This document shows, in pieces, positions 25,371-37,024 of a stretch of 64,000 nt of DNA. Position 1 is the stretch's first letter; each line of letters begins with the position of its first letter. The notes under the pieces are model-generated. The model saw only the letters and a program-made list of their open reading frames with translations, did not search any database and was not told where the DNA came from. The translations under genes and the position numbers were made by a program. Source of the stretch: Oreocharis arfaki (taxonomy: Eukaryota > Chordata > Aves > Passeriformes > Paramythiidae); contig VZRR01014165.1 of the NCBI GenBank assembly GCA_013398015.1, positions 1,375,645 through 1,439,644 of the forward strand, in the 5' to 3' direction.

Positions 25371-26569
25371 ACATTGCTGTGCGTATAGTATTGTAAGAAA
25401 TATCTGATCTCTACCACGAAATTAAAGGGCAGGCAAGTGTTCAGACATCTCCAGGAAAGCAGGGCTTCCATGTCGACATGTAATGTCGACTTCAGAAGAC
25501 AAAAGTCGTCACTCCAAACATCCTCCTGCTTCCCTCAGCTGAGCATGGTGTCATCACAAACCCAAAAGCTAGCCCCATACAAGCTATCATGAAGAAAAAT
25601 AATTCTTTCTCAGTGAATATCAGTATCCTGTGAGATCAGAGATATTTATGGTCTGTTTTGGTTGTTAGTTTTGTCTTGCTCTCATGTATTTCCACATGTA
25701 TGTTTTAGGGTTTCATAATTGTCCCTTGTTTTGCAAACATCTCATAGGTTGAATACTGAAAAGACATTATACTGTGCTTCGGTTAAAAAATATTTTAAAA
25801 TTACCTTGACTTTCAAAGGCAAAAAGCAAAGAAGCCTGTTTGCTCATTATTCTGCAAAGAATTATATGCAAGCAGTGCACAAGCAGGAAAGCACTAAAAA
25901 GTTGGTGATTTTTTTGCTCATCTTAATTCTTTTATTGTTTTCTTCTATCTGAAAACATTTCTAATTCTAATCTCCACTTCACTCACCAGGAGTATCCAGC
26001 AGATTTAAATTTTAGTCTTCAAAACCTGTGGTTTAATGACAACTATGATGGTTAGATGATGCCAAGAGATTTCTGCAAAAAGACCTTCTCCAGCCTGGTG
26101 GGAACTTCTCATTATTCTGTCCATACCTTCCTGTAGCAGGGAAGACACTCAGCTTTTAGCTGTCATCATTCAGATTATGCTGGACTGCCTGTTTCCTGTC
26201 CAGGAGCCTTAGTCAGAGCTCTGATGAGAGGTACATGGTTGCTGAAACCTAGGTGTGATCATACCCAGCAACCAAGCTGAGATTTCCTACCTTTATCCTT
26301 TCACGGGGAAGCTATTTGTTTCAAAATCCTTATCTACCTCTCACTGAGATTTACAGAGAGTGAAAATAGATAGGGCACTTAGAAATTCCGTAGGAGGCAC
26401 ACCCCTCCCCTTCTCTCCGGTGTTAGAGATGCATTTCTGAGGGCCTGGGGTGTTTACACACTGCCACCTGCTGCTTTGATCTTCTTGATCTGAGTTTGCT
26501 CTGCTCTCAGCAGCACTGGTGATATGTTCCTCTCCGCCTAATTCTGCTCATCCTCCTGCAGTTTGATGC

Positions 26570-26720
26570 AGAGCCCAGTGGAGTCAAAGACTCCTAAGAC
26601 TTCCTTTGGCTTCAGTGGATTTTGGAGTCTGCCAGATACATAATTAATTTATTTCAATGGGCTATGAATCAGGCTTTTTGTACTGCCAGATGTATAATTA
26701 ATATTTCAGGATGAATTCCA
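26570..26720 (+). repeat. Degraded ancient sauropsid repeat with partial tandem copy
   Basis: Contains ggagtcaaagactcc, ggcttcagtggattttggag and later tttcaatgggctatgaatca, which resemble an old repeat seen widely in turtles and crocodilians (blocks of the type 'cttcaatgggctttggatca'). The segment ctgccagatacataattaat at 26629 recurs as ctgccagatgtataattaat at 26683, period 54. The family name is not certain. Confidence 0.4.
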
Positions 26721-27677
26721 GGTAGCTTGCTGGTTTGTAAGGTTCTTCCTACTGTCTCAGTTCCTGTCTCCCATGTAGTAAGGTCATAAATTAAAATCTT
26801 ATATTCTGAAAAGAACAAGCAAACCAATAAAATTAATAAAACCATGATCTGATGCTTTTAAACGCCTACCAGTTCCACAAGAAAAATACCTCAAAGGACA
26901 TTGCAGTCTCAAGACCAATGGCTTTGTCACCCCAAAGTTTCCAAATGGGGGTTACTTTTTCATCATCTGATAAAATATATCTTTGACTGCAGTTTTATCA
27001 TTCTTTATAACTTGAGAGAGAATTTCAAGTTGTTTATGTAGAAAAAAAAGGTGAATTTGCTGAGATTTTCTGGTATCACTGGTATCACTAGTGTTATGCA
27101 CTGCTTCAAAAATCTTTCTTACATTAATGATTAAAAGTGGCCAAATTAGGCAACTGGAATATTTCATTCTTCTGTAAAGGCTCGTCCTGAAGTTAAATAC
27201 ATTCCTTTTCTATTCCCACACAAGCAGCTTTTTCTTCCTTTGAAATCTTACCTAGACTCCAAGACAAGCCTGCCGTATTCTAGCCTGCTAATAGAGCCTC
27301 ACTCTTCAAAACAGCACAGTCAACAGCCTGCGGCTCCCACTGTTTTTACTAATGCATCCTCTCACCTTTTTAGTCCAAGGCAAATTTCCATTTTTCCCAA
27401 GTGTTGTTTTACACCAGGAAATAATGTCTGCTCTAGCCTTATGAATTAAGTGTCCACATAAAATAAACGTACTGCTAAAGGACACAAAGGAACTTGGCTG
27501 TATTCTATTTCATTTCACGTCATTGGTACTGCTTTCTCAGCAAATTGACACATAAAAATCAGTGGATATTTGGGATAGTTAAGAAGTACCGAAACTGTTT
27601 TGTGAACTCACCGCAATGGTATTTTTCTTTCACTGACTTCCTACCTGCCTGTCTTTTGGTTGGATGACCTAGACTGG

Positions 27678-27781
27678 TTTTCTTTTTGCTTTTGTTTTGT
27701 TTGTTTGTTTGTTTGTGGGATTTTGGGGTTTTTGTTCTTGTTTTGTTTTGGGGTTTTTTTGTTTGTTTGTTTGTTTTTTTT
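27678..27781 (+). repeat. (TTTG)n simple repeat
   Basis: Two arrays of tttg units (about 27688-27715 and 27760-27775) joined by T- and G-rich sequence. The frames translated from it (rich in F, V, C, or K, N, T on the other strand) are not genes. Confidence 0.9.
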
Positions 27782-27840
27782 AGTTTCAGGTAAATCACAA
27801 ATATTTGCAAAACTGTGCTCTGAAGCTTCAGGAATTATTA

Positions 27841-27858
27841 GAAAAAAAAAAAAAAAAA
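27841..27858 (+). repeat. Poly-A run
   Basis: A run of 18 A bases. No upstream retrocopy was recognised. Confidence 0.85.
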
Positions 27859-30054
27859 GGGATTACATTGTATTTCCATGGATGGTTTTTCCAGATTCTC
27901 ACATGATGGAAAATTGTATATAAAGAGTAACTTAGAAACCGGTTCTGATGAGCCTTAAAGATGTGATCAGCTTAAAAAGGAAATCTGAACAAAAGCTTTG
28001 AAATTCACTGCAGGAGCTTGCTCTCCAATAGTAACTTCTTTGATTTCAGTAGAAAATCATGAGCCTAATAAATTAAGTTCACTTCTTCAAAAATAGGTTA
28101 TTTTTATTTAATGATGGCAGTTTGTAAGCAATGAATGATTATCTTAATGAAATTCATAAACTGCTTCATTAATCACCAAGTTTTGAAAAAGATGGAAGCA
28201 AGAGTGAAGGAAAAAAAAAGGTTTCTTGGTAGACTATGATTAATGTTAAGTGTGTTAAGTACTGCATGGCTATCTTTTAAAAAACTGGGGGGTCATCAAA
28301 AGATTGTCAGGTACTGAAGCTCTCAAATTTTTTAAAAATCTTTTGACAGTTACTGTTTACTTGTGTTTTCTGCTGCTCTATGCTTTAAATAGATAATGCA
28401 CAAAACATTCAGAGCTGTTACTTGTGCTTGAGGATGAATCCTATCCACTACCGCATTTTTTCTAAACTTTAAAGAAAAGTTGTTGACACAGTTTAGCAGG
28501 AACACTTAGTCTCTTAGATATCACTCTGCTTCTGAATAATCTTTTTAGTGTAGAGATCAAAAGAAAAGCTTTCATCATAGATCTTGAATTGGACTCTAAT
28601 CAGTGTAAGAGTTCCATAAGCTTCAGTGCAAGACCTTTTCGTTTTTCTCATGTGAAGATCAATTAGATCATAAGCTTTTCAGAACAAACGTCAGATTCTT
28701 TCAGTGTTTGCTGTACTAAACAATGCAAAGCACCACAGTTTTGGTTTCAAGAAAACAAACTGTAATTGACATGTTTGTGTCAGAGTATGGAAAGATCAAA
28801 ACCAGTGAACTACTTTCATCGCTCAACTACGTAAATTGCATCAAGGCTCAACTAGCCATAGTCAGTCCCACAGATCAGGATGAGTGCACAGGTGTTAGAT
28901 GCTCTTTTAAACGTCACATTCTTATTTTCAGTTTACATAGAGAAAATTAGTTTGCCTTCTCTTTGATTTTAAAAAGGCAGTCTATTTTTTTTTTCTCCAT
29001 GGTAGCACGAAGTTCTTTTTTTTTTTTTTAGCATAAGCGGACAGGAAAGTATAAGGAAAAAGCTGCCATGGCAGAGTTTTGCTAAATGATATCTTTGGGA
29101 GGAAATATGACTACATCTTTTATCTTTTTCCCTAAAGCAGAAAATTCTTATTAACCATGTATGATGAGGCAGTGTGTGGCTGGAATACTCACTGTAAATA
29201 ATATCAATTGCACATTTGGAGAACTTATTCAAACATTATTTGAAGCCGGTGGGGATCTTTCCATTGATTTTTAAAGGGTTAGAAATCGGCCTTTAGCCTT
29301 GCATTCTATTCATGAATCATTCAGAAGCCAAACCTGATGTCTAGATATTTGTAAGTATTGGACAAATAGTTTGGACAAGCAACTTCTGGTCTACGGGCTG
29401 TTTCCAAAATATTGATTTTGACTGTTTGCTGTTCAGTATTCATAATGTGTGATTAGTCATCTACATCACCATGATATTACCCCTATCTAATTGACAGACC
29501 CCAGCTATCTGAGCTATAGCATCTATCCATTTGCATTCTTACAATAGAGCACCTCATTGTTGTAGTATATGAATGAGTAATGAATAGCAAATTTTGGATA
29601 GGGAATAATGAATAGTAAATAATTTATGTACTCTGGTAAGATTTTAAAAACAAATATTCACTTGTGCTAATGTCTGTGGAAGTTTTGGATTTGAGAACAT
29701 TTTTATTAATGTTCAGCAGCTACAACAAGATTTCAGAATAACATCTAATAACTTGAGTATTATTTATGATTATATTTTTAATGGAAAATTAACTTCTTTC
29801 TTTTTAAGTTTTGGGTTACATCTGCATTATAAAAAAGAAGGAAACCTCATTATTGATAGGAAAAGTGGTCAAGGACTTTTTTGACTTCATTGTTTTTCTT
29901 CCACTCAGAGGCATCCAGGACTTAAGGGAGTAATGATATGCCATATTTTCTTCTTGATATCTTCTGTGTTAAACATGTCCTCTGATTTAACATTCTACTA
30001 CACAGGCTATACTTCATTAGCTTGGGAGAATCAACATAAATATTGCAACAAGAC

Positions 30055-30071
30055 AAAAAAAAAAAAAAAAA
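30055..30071 (+). repeat. Poly-A run
   Basis: A run of 17 A bases followed by cccc. The preceding sequence is not a recognisable retrocopy. Confidence 0.85.
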
Positions 30072-31076
30072 CCCCTTACATTTCTTTTTGGTCAATTGCA
30101 TAATATAATATAAGCATCTCAAGATCTTTAAGTCTCTTATTCAGCATCATCACTTTGCTCTTAGTACCTTTTACATTCATAGTTGTGGTTTTTTTCTTTC
30201 TCTGGTTGTTTTTTCCTGTATGGTTTTTTTTTTTAGGTTTTTTTCTGGTTTTGGTCTCATTTTTTTCCCCTTCTTTTTATCCTGGATATTTGGATCTTTT
30301 ACTTGCATTTTTATGCTGTCACTTTTGCACTTTTTGACTTTCTTTTATTTTTCTCTGTTCAATTTTGGGGGTTTTTAATTCTCTGACTGCATTTAGTCAT
30401 CATCAGTGCTTTGCATTTTATTTTTTAATGTATTCCTTATTATTTTCAGTAATTACTCTCTTGTACACAGCTTCCCTCTTTGCTTGCCCACCTTTTTTCC
30501 TCATTGCATTTTTTTCTTTGTATTAGCCAAGTTGTCTACTGAAAAAAAAGTGGCAAGTGATTCTGATGTAAACAGTACACTTCTTGCAAACCTTGTAATG
30601 CACAGCATATTATTGATTACATATTTAAAATGCTCACAGATCTCTTCCTATCCTTTTCTGCAGCAAATATTTTATTTGTCATTTTCTCCAATTGATTTGA
30701 TCCAGGGCTCATTTCCAATAAATTCTTCCTGGCACCTTCTGCCTCACAAGGCTATTATTATTCTGGGTACTTATATCACTCTTAACATAAACTGAGAAGC
30801 CTCCTCCACATACAATTTCCACCTCCTGATCTGTTATAATCTGACAATTAAACCAAAACAAGATAAATTATAAGAGAATGACTGAGAACTAATCCCTAAG
30901 TCAAATCAATGCCTGGCTTAGTGAGGAACCACGGCTACGGATTTAGAGACATTTGATGTTGAATAACATCATAATTAAATCCTGTCCATTAGACATAATT
31001 AAATCTCATTAGTAATGTGGCAATATAAAATATCTTTTAATTCTCCAGTCTGAGTGTGTCACGGTCTATTACTCTC

Positions 31077-31745
31077 TGACCTGGTTCTTTTAGCTTGTGC
31101 CAAGTTTGGCTGGGATAGAGGTAACTTTCCTCCTAGCAGCCCATCAAGTGCAGTGCTTTGTGTCGGCAGTAAGAACAGAATTCCTAACACACCAGAGTTC
31201 TGGCTCCTGCTGAGCAGTGCTGGCACTGCATCGGCGCTCTCTCCAGCCCAGAACACACCCTTCCCCAAACCTTCCCAAAAGTCAATAGGCTGATGATGGG
31301 CTAGAGGTAAGATGGGAAGGACACAGCCAGGACAGCAGATATAAACCAACCAAAGGGACAGTCCATGCCGTATGACATCAAGCAGAGAAATAAAAGCTAA
31401 GAGAAAAGACTGTGCATGTGTGTAAGACATTTGTTATAAAGGAATCTATCTTCCAAAGTAGCTCTTTCACCACTTGAGGCCCTTCTTCTCAGGAAGTGGC
31501 TGGATATCACCAGCAGATGGAAGTAGAAAAACTTATTTGTTTCTGCCTGTGACCCTTTGTTTTGTTTTTTTTGGGGGGGGTTGTTTGTTTTTTCGTTTGG
31601 GGTTTTTTGTCATTTTTTCCTTTCTTGCCTTTGTCTCAACTCACTAGTTTTTAATCTCATTTTCTCCCCTTGTACTGCTGAGGAGGCGGAGTGTGACAGC
31701 AGCTTTGTGGGCACTCATCAGCCAGCCAAGGTCAACTCATCACAC
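31077..31745 (+). mobile_element. Avian ERV solo LTR, plus orientation
   Basis: From about 31107 the sequence follows the same LTR family as 6930-7487: gtttggctgggatagaggta, ctgctgagcagtgctggcac at about 31209, a ggacacagccaggacagcag block at 31320-31339, catgccgtatgacatca with an aataaaagct element at 31389-31398, then a late ttgtctcaactcactagttt block and an end near gtcaactcatcaca (about 31744). A T8-G8 low-complexity tract lies inside at about 31557-31610. The exact left edge is uncertain and no clean target duplication was found. No internal retroviral genes are present. The 123-codon minus frame 31059-31430 is antisense to the LTR. Confidence 0.75.
31557..31610. repeat. Poly-T/poly-G tract inside LTR
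   Basis: T8-G8 and further T and G runs within the LTR at 31077-31745, of the same kind as the tracts at 245-345, 17516-17534 and 61431-61509. Confidence 0.85.
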
Positions 31746-31979
31746 AGATATTCCACACGACAGGAGTTTAATATTTGAATACCAAATCTACTTCTTTGAA
31801 GATATTTGAAGCTACATGGGGTTTTGATTTAACAAAGTCATACAGCAGCATACTGAAATCACAATGCAAGCCTGATATAAAAATTGAAGCATACAGTTGG
31901 AACACAATATAAATTTGATTCCCATTTCCAGTCTCTGTATGCTTCCTTTCACCTCATTGGATGAGCGAGCCAGCACAGT

Positions 31980-32277
31980 CCTCCAAATCAGGAGTAAAGA
32001 TGAGCCCAGGAAGAAAGGAGGGAGGGTGGAGGAAAGGTGGTTTAAGACTTAGATTTTACATCTCATTATCCTGATTTGATTTGATTTCAAATAAATTAAA
32101 CTAACTTTCCCAAGTTAAGTCTGTTTTGCCCATGTCAGTAATCAGTGAGCGATCTCTCTCTGTCCTTGTTTCAAAACATGAGCCTTTCGTTGCATTTTCT
32201 CCCTCTTGACCTATGAGGTGGGCAATGACAGAGAAGCTTTGATGAGCGCCTGGCATCCAGCCAGGGTCAACCATCCC
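31980..32277 (+). mobile_element. ERVL-type LTR, 3' part
   Basis: The 3' part of the long avian ERVL-type LTR: caggagtaaagatgagccca, a ggagggagggtggaggaaag block, catctcattatcctgatttg, caaataaattaaac, then gtctgttttgcccatgtcag and the terminal ccagggtcaacc. The 5' portion is missing. It is a different family from its neighbour at 31077-31745 but the same family as 40859-41177. Confidence 0.8.
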
Positions 32278-32794
32278 AGCTGGGGACTATACAATACAGA
32301 AAAAAGAAATGAAACCAAAACAGAAAGCACCCCCTCAAAAAGAAAAGATAAAAGAGGAGCTTACCATCTATCTTTGGAAATTCTCACTTTTTTAACGCTG
32401 TCAGCATCCAAGCAAAATCAAAGAGTTTGTAATTTTTTTCGGTTAATTGTGTTTATAAACAGTAATTCCCAGCAGAGACTGGAAATGGCAACAAGTCAAA
32501 GGTTTAATCAAGATGATCTTTGATTTTTTTGTAGGAGCAGCACAATTTTTCTATAAATTGTGTTTAAATTTCCCCACAACTGGCAGAAGATGTACTTTTT
32601 ACATAACTTCTTTTTCCCCTTCTGCCTTAGACAAGCAACTTCTTCAAAAAGAGAGGAGAAATTTCACCCGACTGTTTTCCTGAGATGCAGATCCTTTGTA
32701 TATTCGTCATCCCAGGTAAAGGAGAGTTCTGAGCTGCAGCGCAGTTCAGAGGAAACATCACCTACAAGAAAAGATAGAAAGCACTAGAACAAAT

Positions 32795-33190
32795 CTTGAG
32801 AAAAGATACTGAGAGGAATCTTCAAACATATATGAAAGTTGTTGCAGGGAGGAAGAGGATAAGCTGTTTTCCAGGTCCTGTTCTTTCAGATTACAACCAA
32901 AGGCAAAGGGCTTAAAGTGTAGCAAGACCAACATATTTCTATTGATAAGGATAGTAAAGCAACCAGGGACAACGAGCTCCTTTGGAAAACTGTGAAGTTC
33001 TCACATGAATAGACACAATAGGATGATTTTTAAAGCAGACTACATATATATCTGTCAGGAATGTTACAGGCATATTAAGTCTTCATAAGACTAGAAGTAG
33101 ACCAAGATGGCATCTGACAAGGTTTTTAGAACAGTTTCCTACAACTGTAAAACAGGCAACTTTGTTTCTTCAGGATTGAAGCTTAGGTAT
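32795..33190 (+). mobile_element. Ancient CR1-family LINE relic
   Basis: Ordered blocks of an old CR1 3' end: gagaaaagatactgagagga, cttcaaacatatatgaaagt, aggaagaggataagctgttt, agggcttaaagtgtagcaag, a weak middle, then tctgtcaggaatgttacagg and a final block with gtagaccaagatggcatctg. It is strongly diverged and non-coding. It follows 500 bp after the ERVL-type LTR in the same orientation, but nothing links the two. Confidence 0.7.
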
Positions 33191-35861
33191 GCAGCTCCTT
33201 GTCAGTTTTACATTATCAGTTCAGAATCAAAAGGTACCATAGCAGTGGGAGCATGGAATAACTGTTGAACCTGTCTCCTCTCTGAAGCAGGGGTAGAGTC
33301 TTTGCTGCCTTGGTTTAGGAAAAGTTCCCCTCGCAGATCCCTACATAGATCAGATATCACCTAGAGAAACATTTGTTATGCCAATATGGATGTGCTGAAT
33401 GTATACATTTCCTTTTTAACTACACTAATCATCTGAGGATTTATACACAACAAAGGGAAATAGACACACAGAGTGTATGATTCATCTGACCTACTTTAGA
33501 TATCTATTTAAGGAAGTAAATTCTGTCCTTAAAGCACTGATTAATCTCCAAAAGAGCGACCAGGATTTCTATCTCAAATGAAAATAACTTAAATGAGATT
33601 CCCATCGCTTTTGCTAACCTTATGAAGGCAAGGATGATATGACAACTGTATAAAGAAGAATAAAAGATGCAGCTATAGATAGGATGTTTGTCCTGTGATA
33701 GTCCTGATGGACAAAGTAACTATCATCACAGATGAGCAATTTATTTGGGGTCTGCAGTGCATTTTGAGTGGCCCGACTCACAGCAAAACGTTCTGCAACT
33801 TCAGTACATTTTATAGGAAGTTTTAACATTTTGCTCATTTATTTTTTCTTTTCTTGCCATATACACATACTTTCACAGATAAAAATGACAAATCTCAGGC
33901 TGCATCCAGCTACACTCTATAAATGTTAGGAAGCTGTTTCACTGAACAACCACTGAAACCTCAAGATTGTAACAGAGAATCTTATGAATTGAAAGAACAA
34001 AAATTTTAAAAAATTTCAAACATCTTAGAACTAAATTGCAAACTGCATAAACCTCATTGAATTTTGAGGAAGTTTCACTCATTTGTATTTACAGTAGATT
34101 AGAGCTACAACTGCCAAAATTCATGTCTCTCTTCTGTACATTAAATAACATGTACTCATAAGGAAGACAAGATTTTATTTTTTTTGCTTCTTACAAATAA
34201 ACAAAATATTGTTTTATTTATTTTCTTCCAGTATGGACATAACACATATATTTTAGATTGTTAGAAAGACAAATAGTATACCTTAAGCCAACTTCCTAAT
34301 TAGATTTTTTTTTCATTCCTGTGTCACAGATACCACAATTCTGGAGAAATTAAATGCTAAATATAATTTTATTTATTCCCTGCAAAATAAATAAATAAAT
34401 AAATAAATAAATAAATAGAAACTACTTGCCTAGAGCAATTAACAATTAGAATTTTACAAAACTCTTTCAGGCAATGTAGAGGCTTCATGGTTCACCTTTT
34501 GAGACCAGATCCCAAAACCAGTTGTGTTCAAACAAAATAAATTGTGGAGGAGAACTTCTAGAACTTCATTTGAAAGGAAGATTGACAAAACGCAGATGAT
34601 TTCCAGATGATAGAAAGTGATGATGCTTATTTTGTATTTAGCACGTGCTGTATTATTAAATATTAGTTAAATTATAACATTCTCCCTTTCTTTGAAAAGG
34701 TATCTATTCTGGTTCTCCAGGATTTGGCAGAATTGGATCCCTAATCTCCTGTGAAATTGTAATGGTACCTCGTCTTGCCCATAAAAAATTAATAGAATTA
34801 CATCAGCAAACATACTAATTGGAAAATTAAGGAACATGCAGAAAAAAAAAAAGATTATGAGCATTACCAAAAAATGTAAGTTTCATGCCATCAGCAGAGA
34901 AAAGATTACAAGACCATTTCTGATTCGTTAATCATATTTAGTGATGCAGAGGTCATTGGAATCAACAAACTTCAGCATTTGCATAAAATTGAACTTTGAG
35001 GCTACTTCAGAAGAGACAGTGAAAAAGATAATTAGTTTAACATAAAGTGCTTATTAAATACAATCAAAAAATGACCCCAGACCCTATGACCCACTTCATT
35101 GTGTAATCCAAAAGCACAAATTATGATTCCTACTGAGATTCTAAGTGTGAAATGATACCAGTGGCAGTATCCAAGAGAATAAATGTGTCACTGACATAAC
35201 ACAAAGAGGTTCTGTGTTTCTCCAACCAAAAGTTTTTTGATGTCAGGATCCTGTTCAGCATCCACCACTAGCTTCCTACTCCATTCCCATTTCCTCAGAC
35301 CAAGTATAGTGCAAATTGACCTGAAAAAGATACCGAATGCTGTCATTTTCTACGGAGCACTGCTTATGACTGTACATTGTTCTTATCTCTTGATATAAAT
35401 TTCTGTTTGGATTTAACTGATAATTGAGCTTTTGACATGTACCTCGTAACAACCAGGTGCTCCTTTTCTGCACTTACATCTGTAAACATAACAGTTGCCA
35501 GTTTCATACATTGCAAGTACTGAAATTGTTCAATATGGACCAGATCCTGAAGCTGCTGCCATTTCAGCACCTTCTTCAACCGAAACATAGAACGATTGCA
35601 GGAATGGTTGTTTGACCAGTTGAGGACTCAATAGAAACTGGTAGGGAATTTTATTGCGCAGTATTACATGATTTTGCTCTATGCATTTTTCATAAAGCTT
35701 TAGAGGATTTCTGTGCCAGTAACTCAAAAATGTTACCTATTTGATTAAAGTAGGTCCACTAGAGCCAAGTTAAACGTTAATGTTGGAGATGCATCTGATG
35801 AGGAGAGTTGAGTGCACAAAGGCTTCACTAGGACATAAAGTACTTCTGTAAGTATAGAAAC
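33191..35861. other. AT-rich non-coding DNA with (AAAT)n
   Basis: No named element except a microsatellite at 34384-34417. Short minus-strand frames at 35276-35727 overlap each other in different frames and carry no domain signature. Confidence 0.55.
34384..34417 (+). repeat. (AAAT)n microsatellite
   Basis: About eight uninterrupted aaat units. Confidence 0.95.
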
Positions 35862-36068
35862 AGGAGAACAATGAGTAGGGAAAATGTGGGCCTGTTGTTG
35901 AGTGGACCAGGGGCCCTGGTGACACAGTGTGTGGAAAACGCTGGGGTACTAACAGCCTTCTTTGCCCCGAAATTCACCAGTAAGACTGTTCTTTGGAACG
36001 CCAAGACCCCAAAACCAAGACAAATCTGGAGTAAGAGAAGCTTAGAGACTGGTCTAGATCAAATTTAA
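35862..36068 (+). mobile_element. CR1 LINE fragment from the middle of ORF2
   Basis: The open frame 35871-36068 translates with the pattern SRENVGLLL-ALVTQCVENAGVLTAFFA, matching the linker between endonuclease and reverse transcriptase in CR1 ORF2 (usual form RENVGLLLN, then A-VLNAFFASVFT-KT). The match stops just after 36060. It lacks both the RT catalytic part and the 3' UTR, so it is a residue of a longer insertion rather than a normal 5'-truncated copy. It is non-functional. Confidence 0.75.
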
Positions 36069-37024
36069 CTACATGATCTAACCCAGCTGACTTGGAACTG
36101 ACCTTTATTTTATATCATACCTATCACAAACAATAGAGACATTTAAAGACACTGTACCAGAAACCAGCTTTAATAGTCACTGAGACTAATAAATTAGCTT
36201 GTTTCTGTGCAGATACCATCTTGTGATTGACATGATAAAGGTCCTAGGTTTTTAATTTAACAGAGCAACTTTCTTGCAAGAAATATGCAAGTTGTAATTA
36301 ATTAACTTGCTACTATCTTTATGTCAAAACATTGAAGGAAAACATATGTCTTCACTAAAACCTTTCAAGACTTGCAGACAGCCCAGATTTTTAAAATAAA
36401 CTTAACCCTCTAGTCTACAAAAAGTGGCAATAATGAGATCCTTAGGTATGTAGAGCACATTTTTAAACAGAATTTAATTCCAAATTAAAAATCAACCTCT
36501 ACCTTGTACCTTCAATTTCTGAGGAAAGAAGTGTTTCCATGGTATCATAAAACGCAAACACCAGAGTTAAATTTAATTTTAAACTTTAATACCTAGCTAT
36601 TTATTGAAGCAATTGATTGCTAACATATACATATTTTACAAATAATTTTTACAGATTTCAAAATTTTTTCTAAGTCACACTTTAAAACACATCCAATATT
36701 CTGGGAATATTGATTGTACCATAGTTACAAATCATCTCAGATCCGTCTTGACTCAGATAAGCTACAGCATTGGAGCCTTTCCCCTGCTTAACATTGCCTC
36801 AGTTAGTTGTGTCTCTAGCTGCTATGAGGACAGGAAATCCTTAGCAATGTGGGCACAACACATCAATGCCACTGGTGGCTCTCGATAAGCCTGTGGTACT
36901 TTCTTTTCTTCTATTTGATAGTAGGCTCAGCTAGGAATCTTCTAATTGTGGAGAAATTGAGATGCCAGTTGCTGCAGTGAATAGCATGTTGAAGGTAATT
37001 TGAAGCAACACATTCCCATTTATC
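36069..37024. other. AT-rich DNA between two CR1 pieces
   Basis: No recognisable element. The length (about 0.95 kb) is slightly shorter than the RT segment that would separate the flanking CR1 pieces in an intact element, but the sequence does not read as CR1. Confidence 0.5.

Larger units (their letters stand above)
18176..31050. other. Long AT-rich stretch, almost nothing recognised
   Basis: About 13 kb without a CR1 or LTR I can identify and without a supportable exon. It holds scattered homopolymer and simple repeats, listed separately, and a degraded direct repeat near 26570-26720. The longest frames, such as 30406-30795 (129 codons) and 20816-21127 (minus, 103 codons), are hydrophobic T-rich translations without family features. 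Low repeat density over this length is unusual relative to the rest of the window. Confidence 0.55.

Noticed and set aside
25469..25480. 12-bp palindrome catgtcgacatg
   Set aside because: It is a short isolated palindrome with no flanking repeat or conserved context.
27559..27923. Frames rich in K/T/N/Q or F/C/V
   Set aside because: They are translations of the (TTTG)n simple repeat on either strand.
30406..30795. 129-codon plus-strand frame, hydrophobic
   Set aside because: T-rich DNA gives F/L/I-rich chance frames. There is no signal-peptide-plus-domain pattern and no family resemblance.
31059..31430. 123-codon minus-strand frame
   Set aside because: It lies antisense within a solo LTR and shows no known domain.
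35276..35727. Cluster of three overlapping minus-strand frames
   Set aside because: They are in different frames without common features, and no splice logic joins them.
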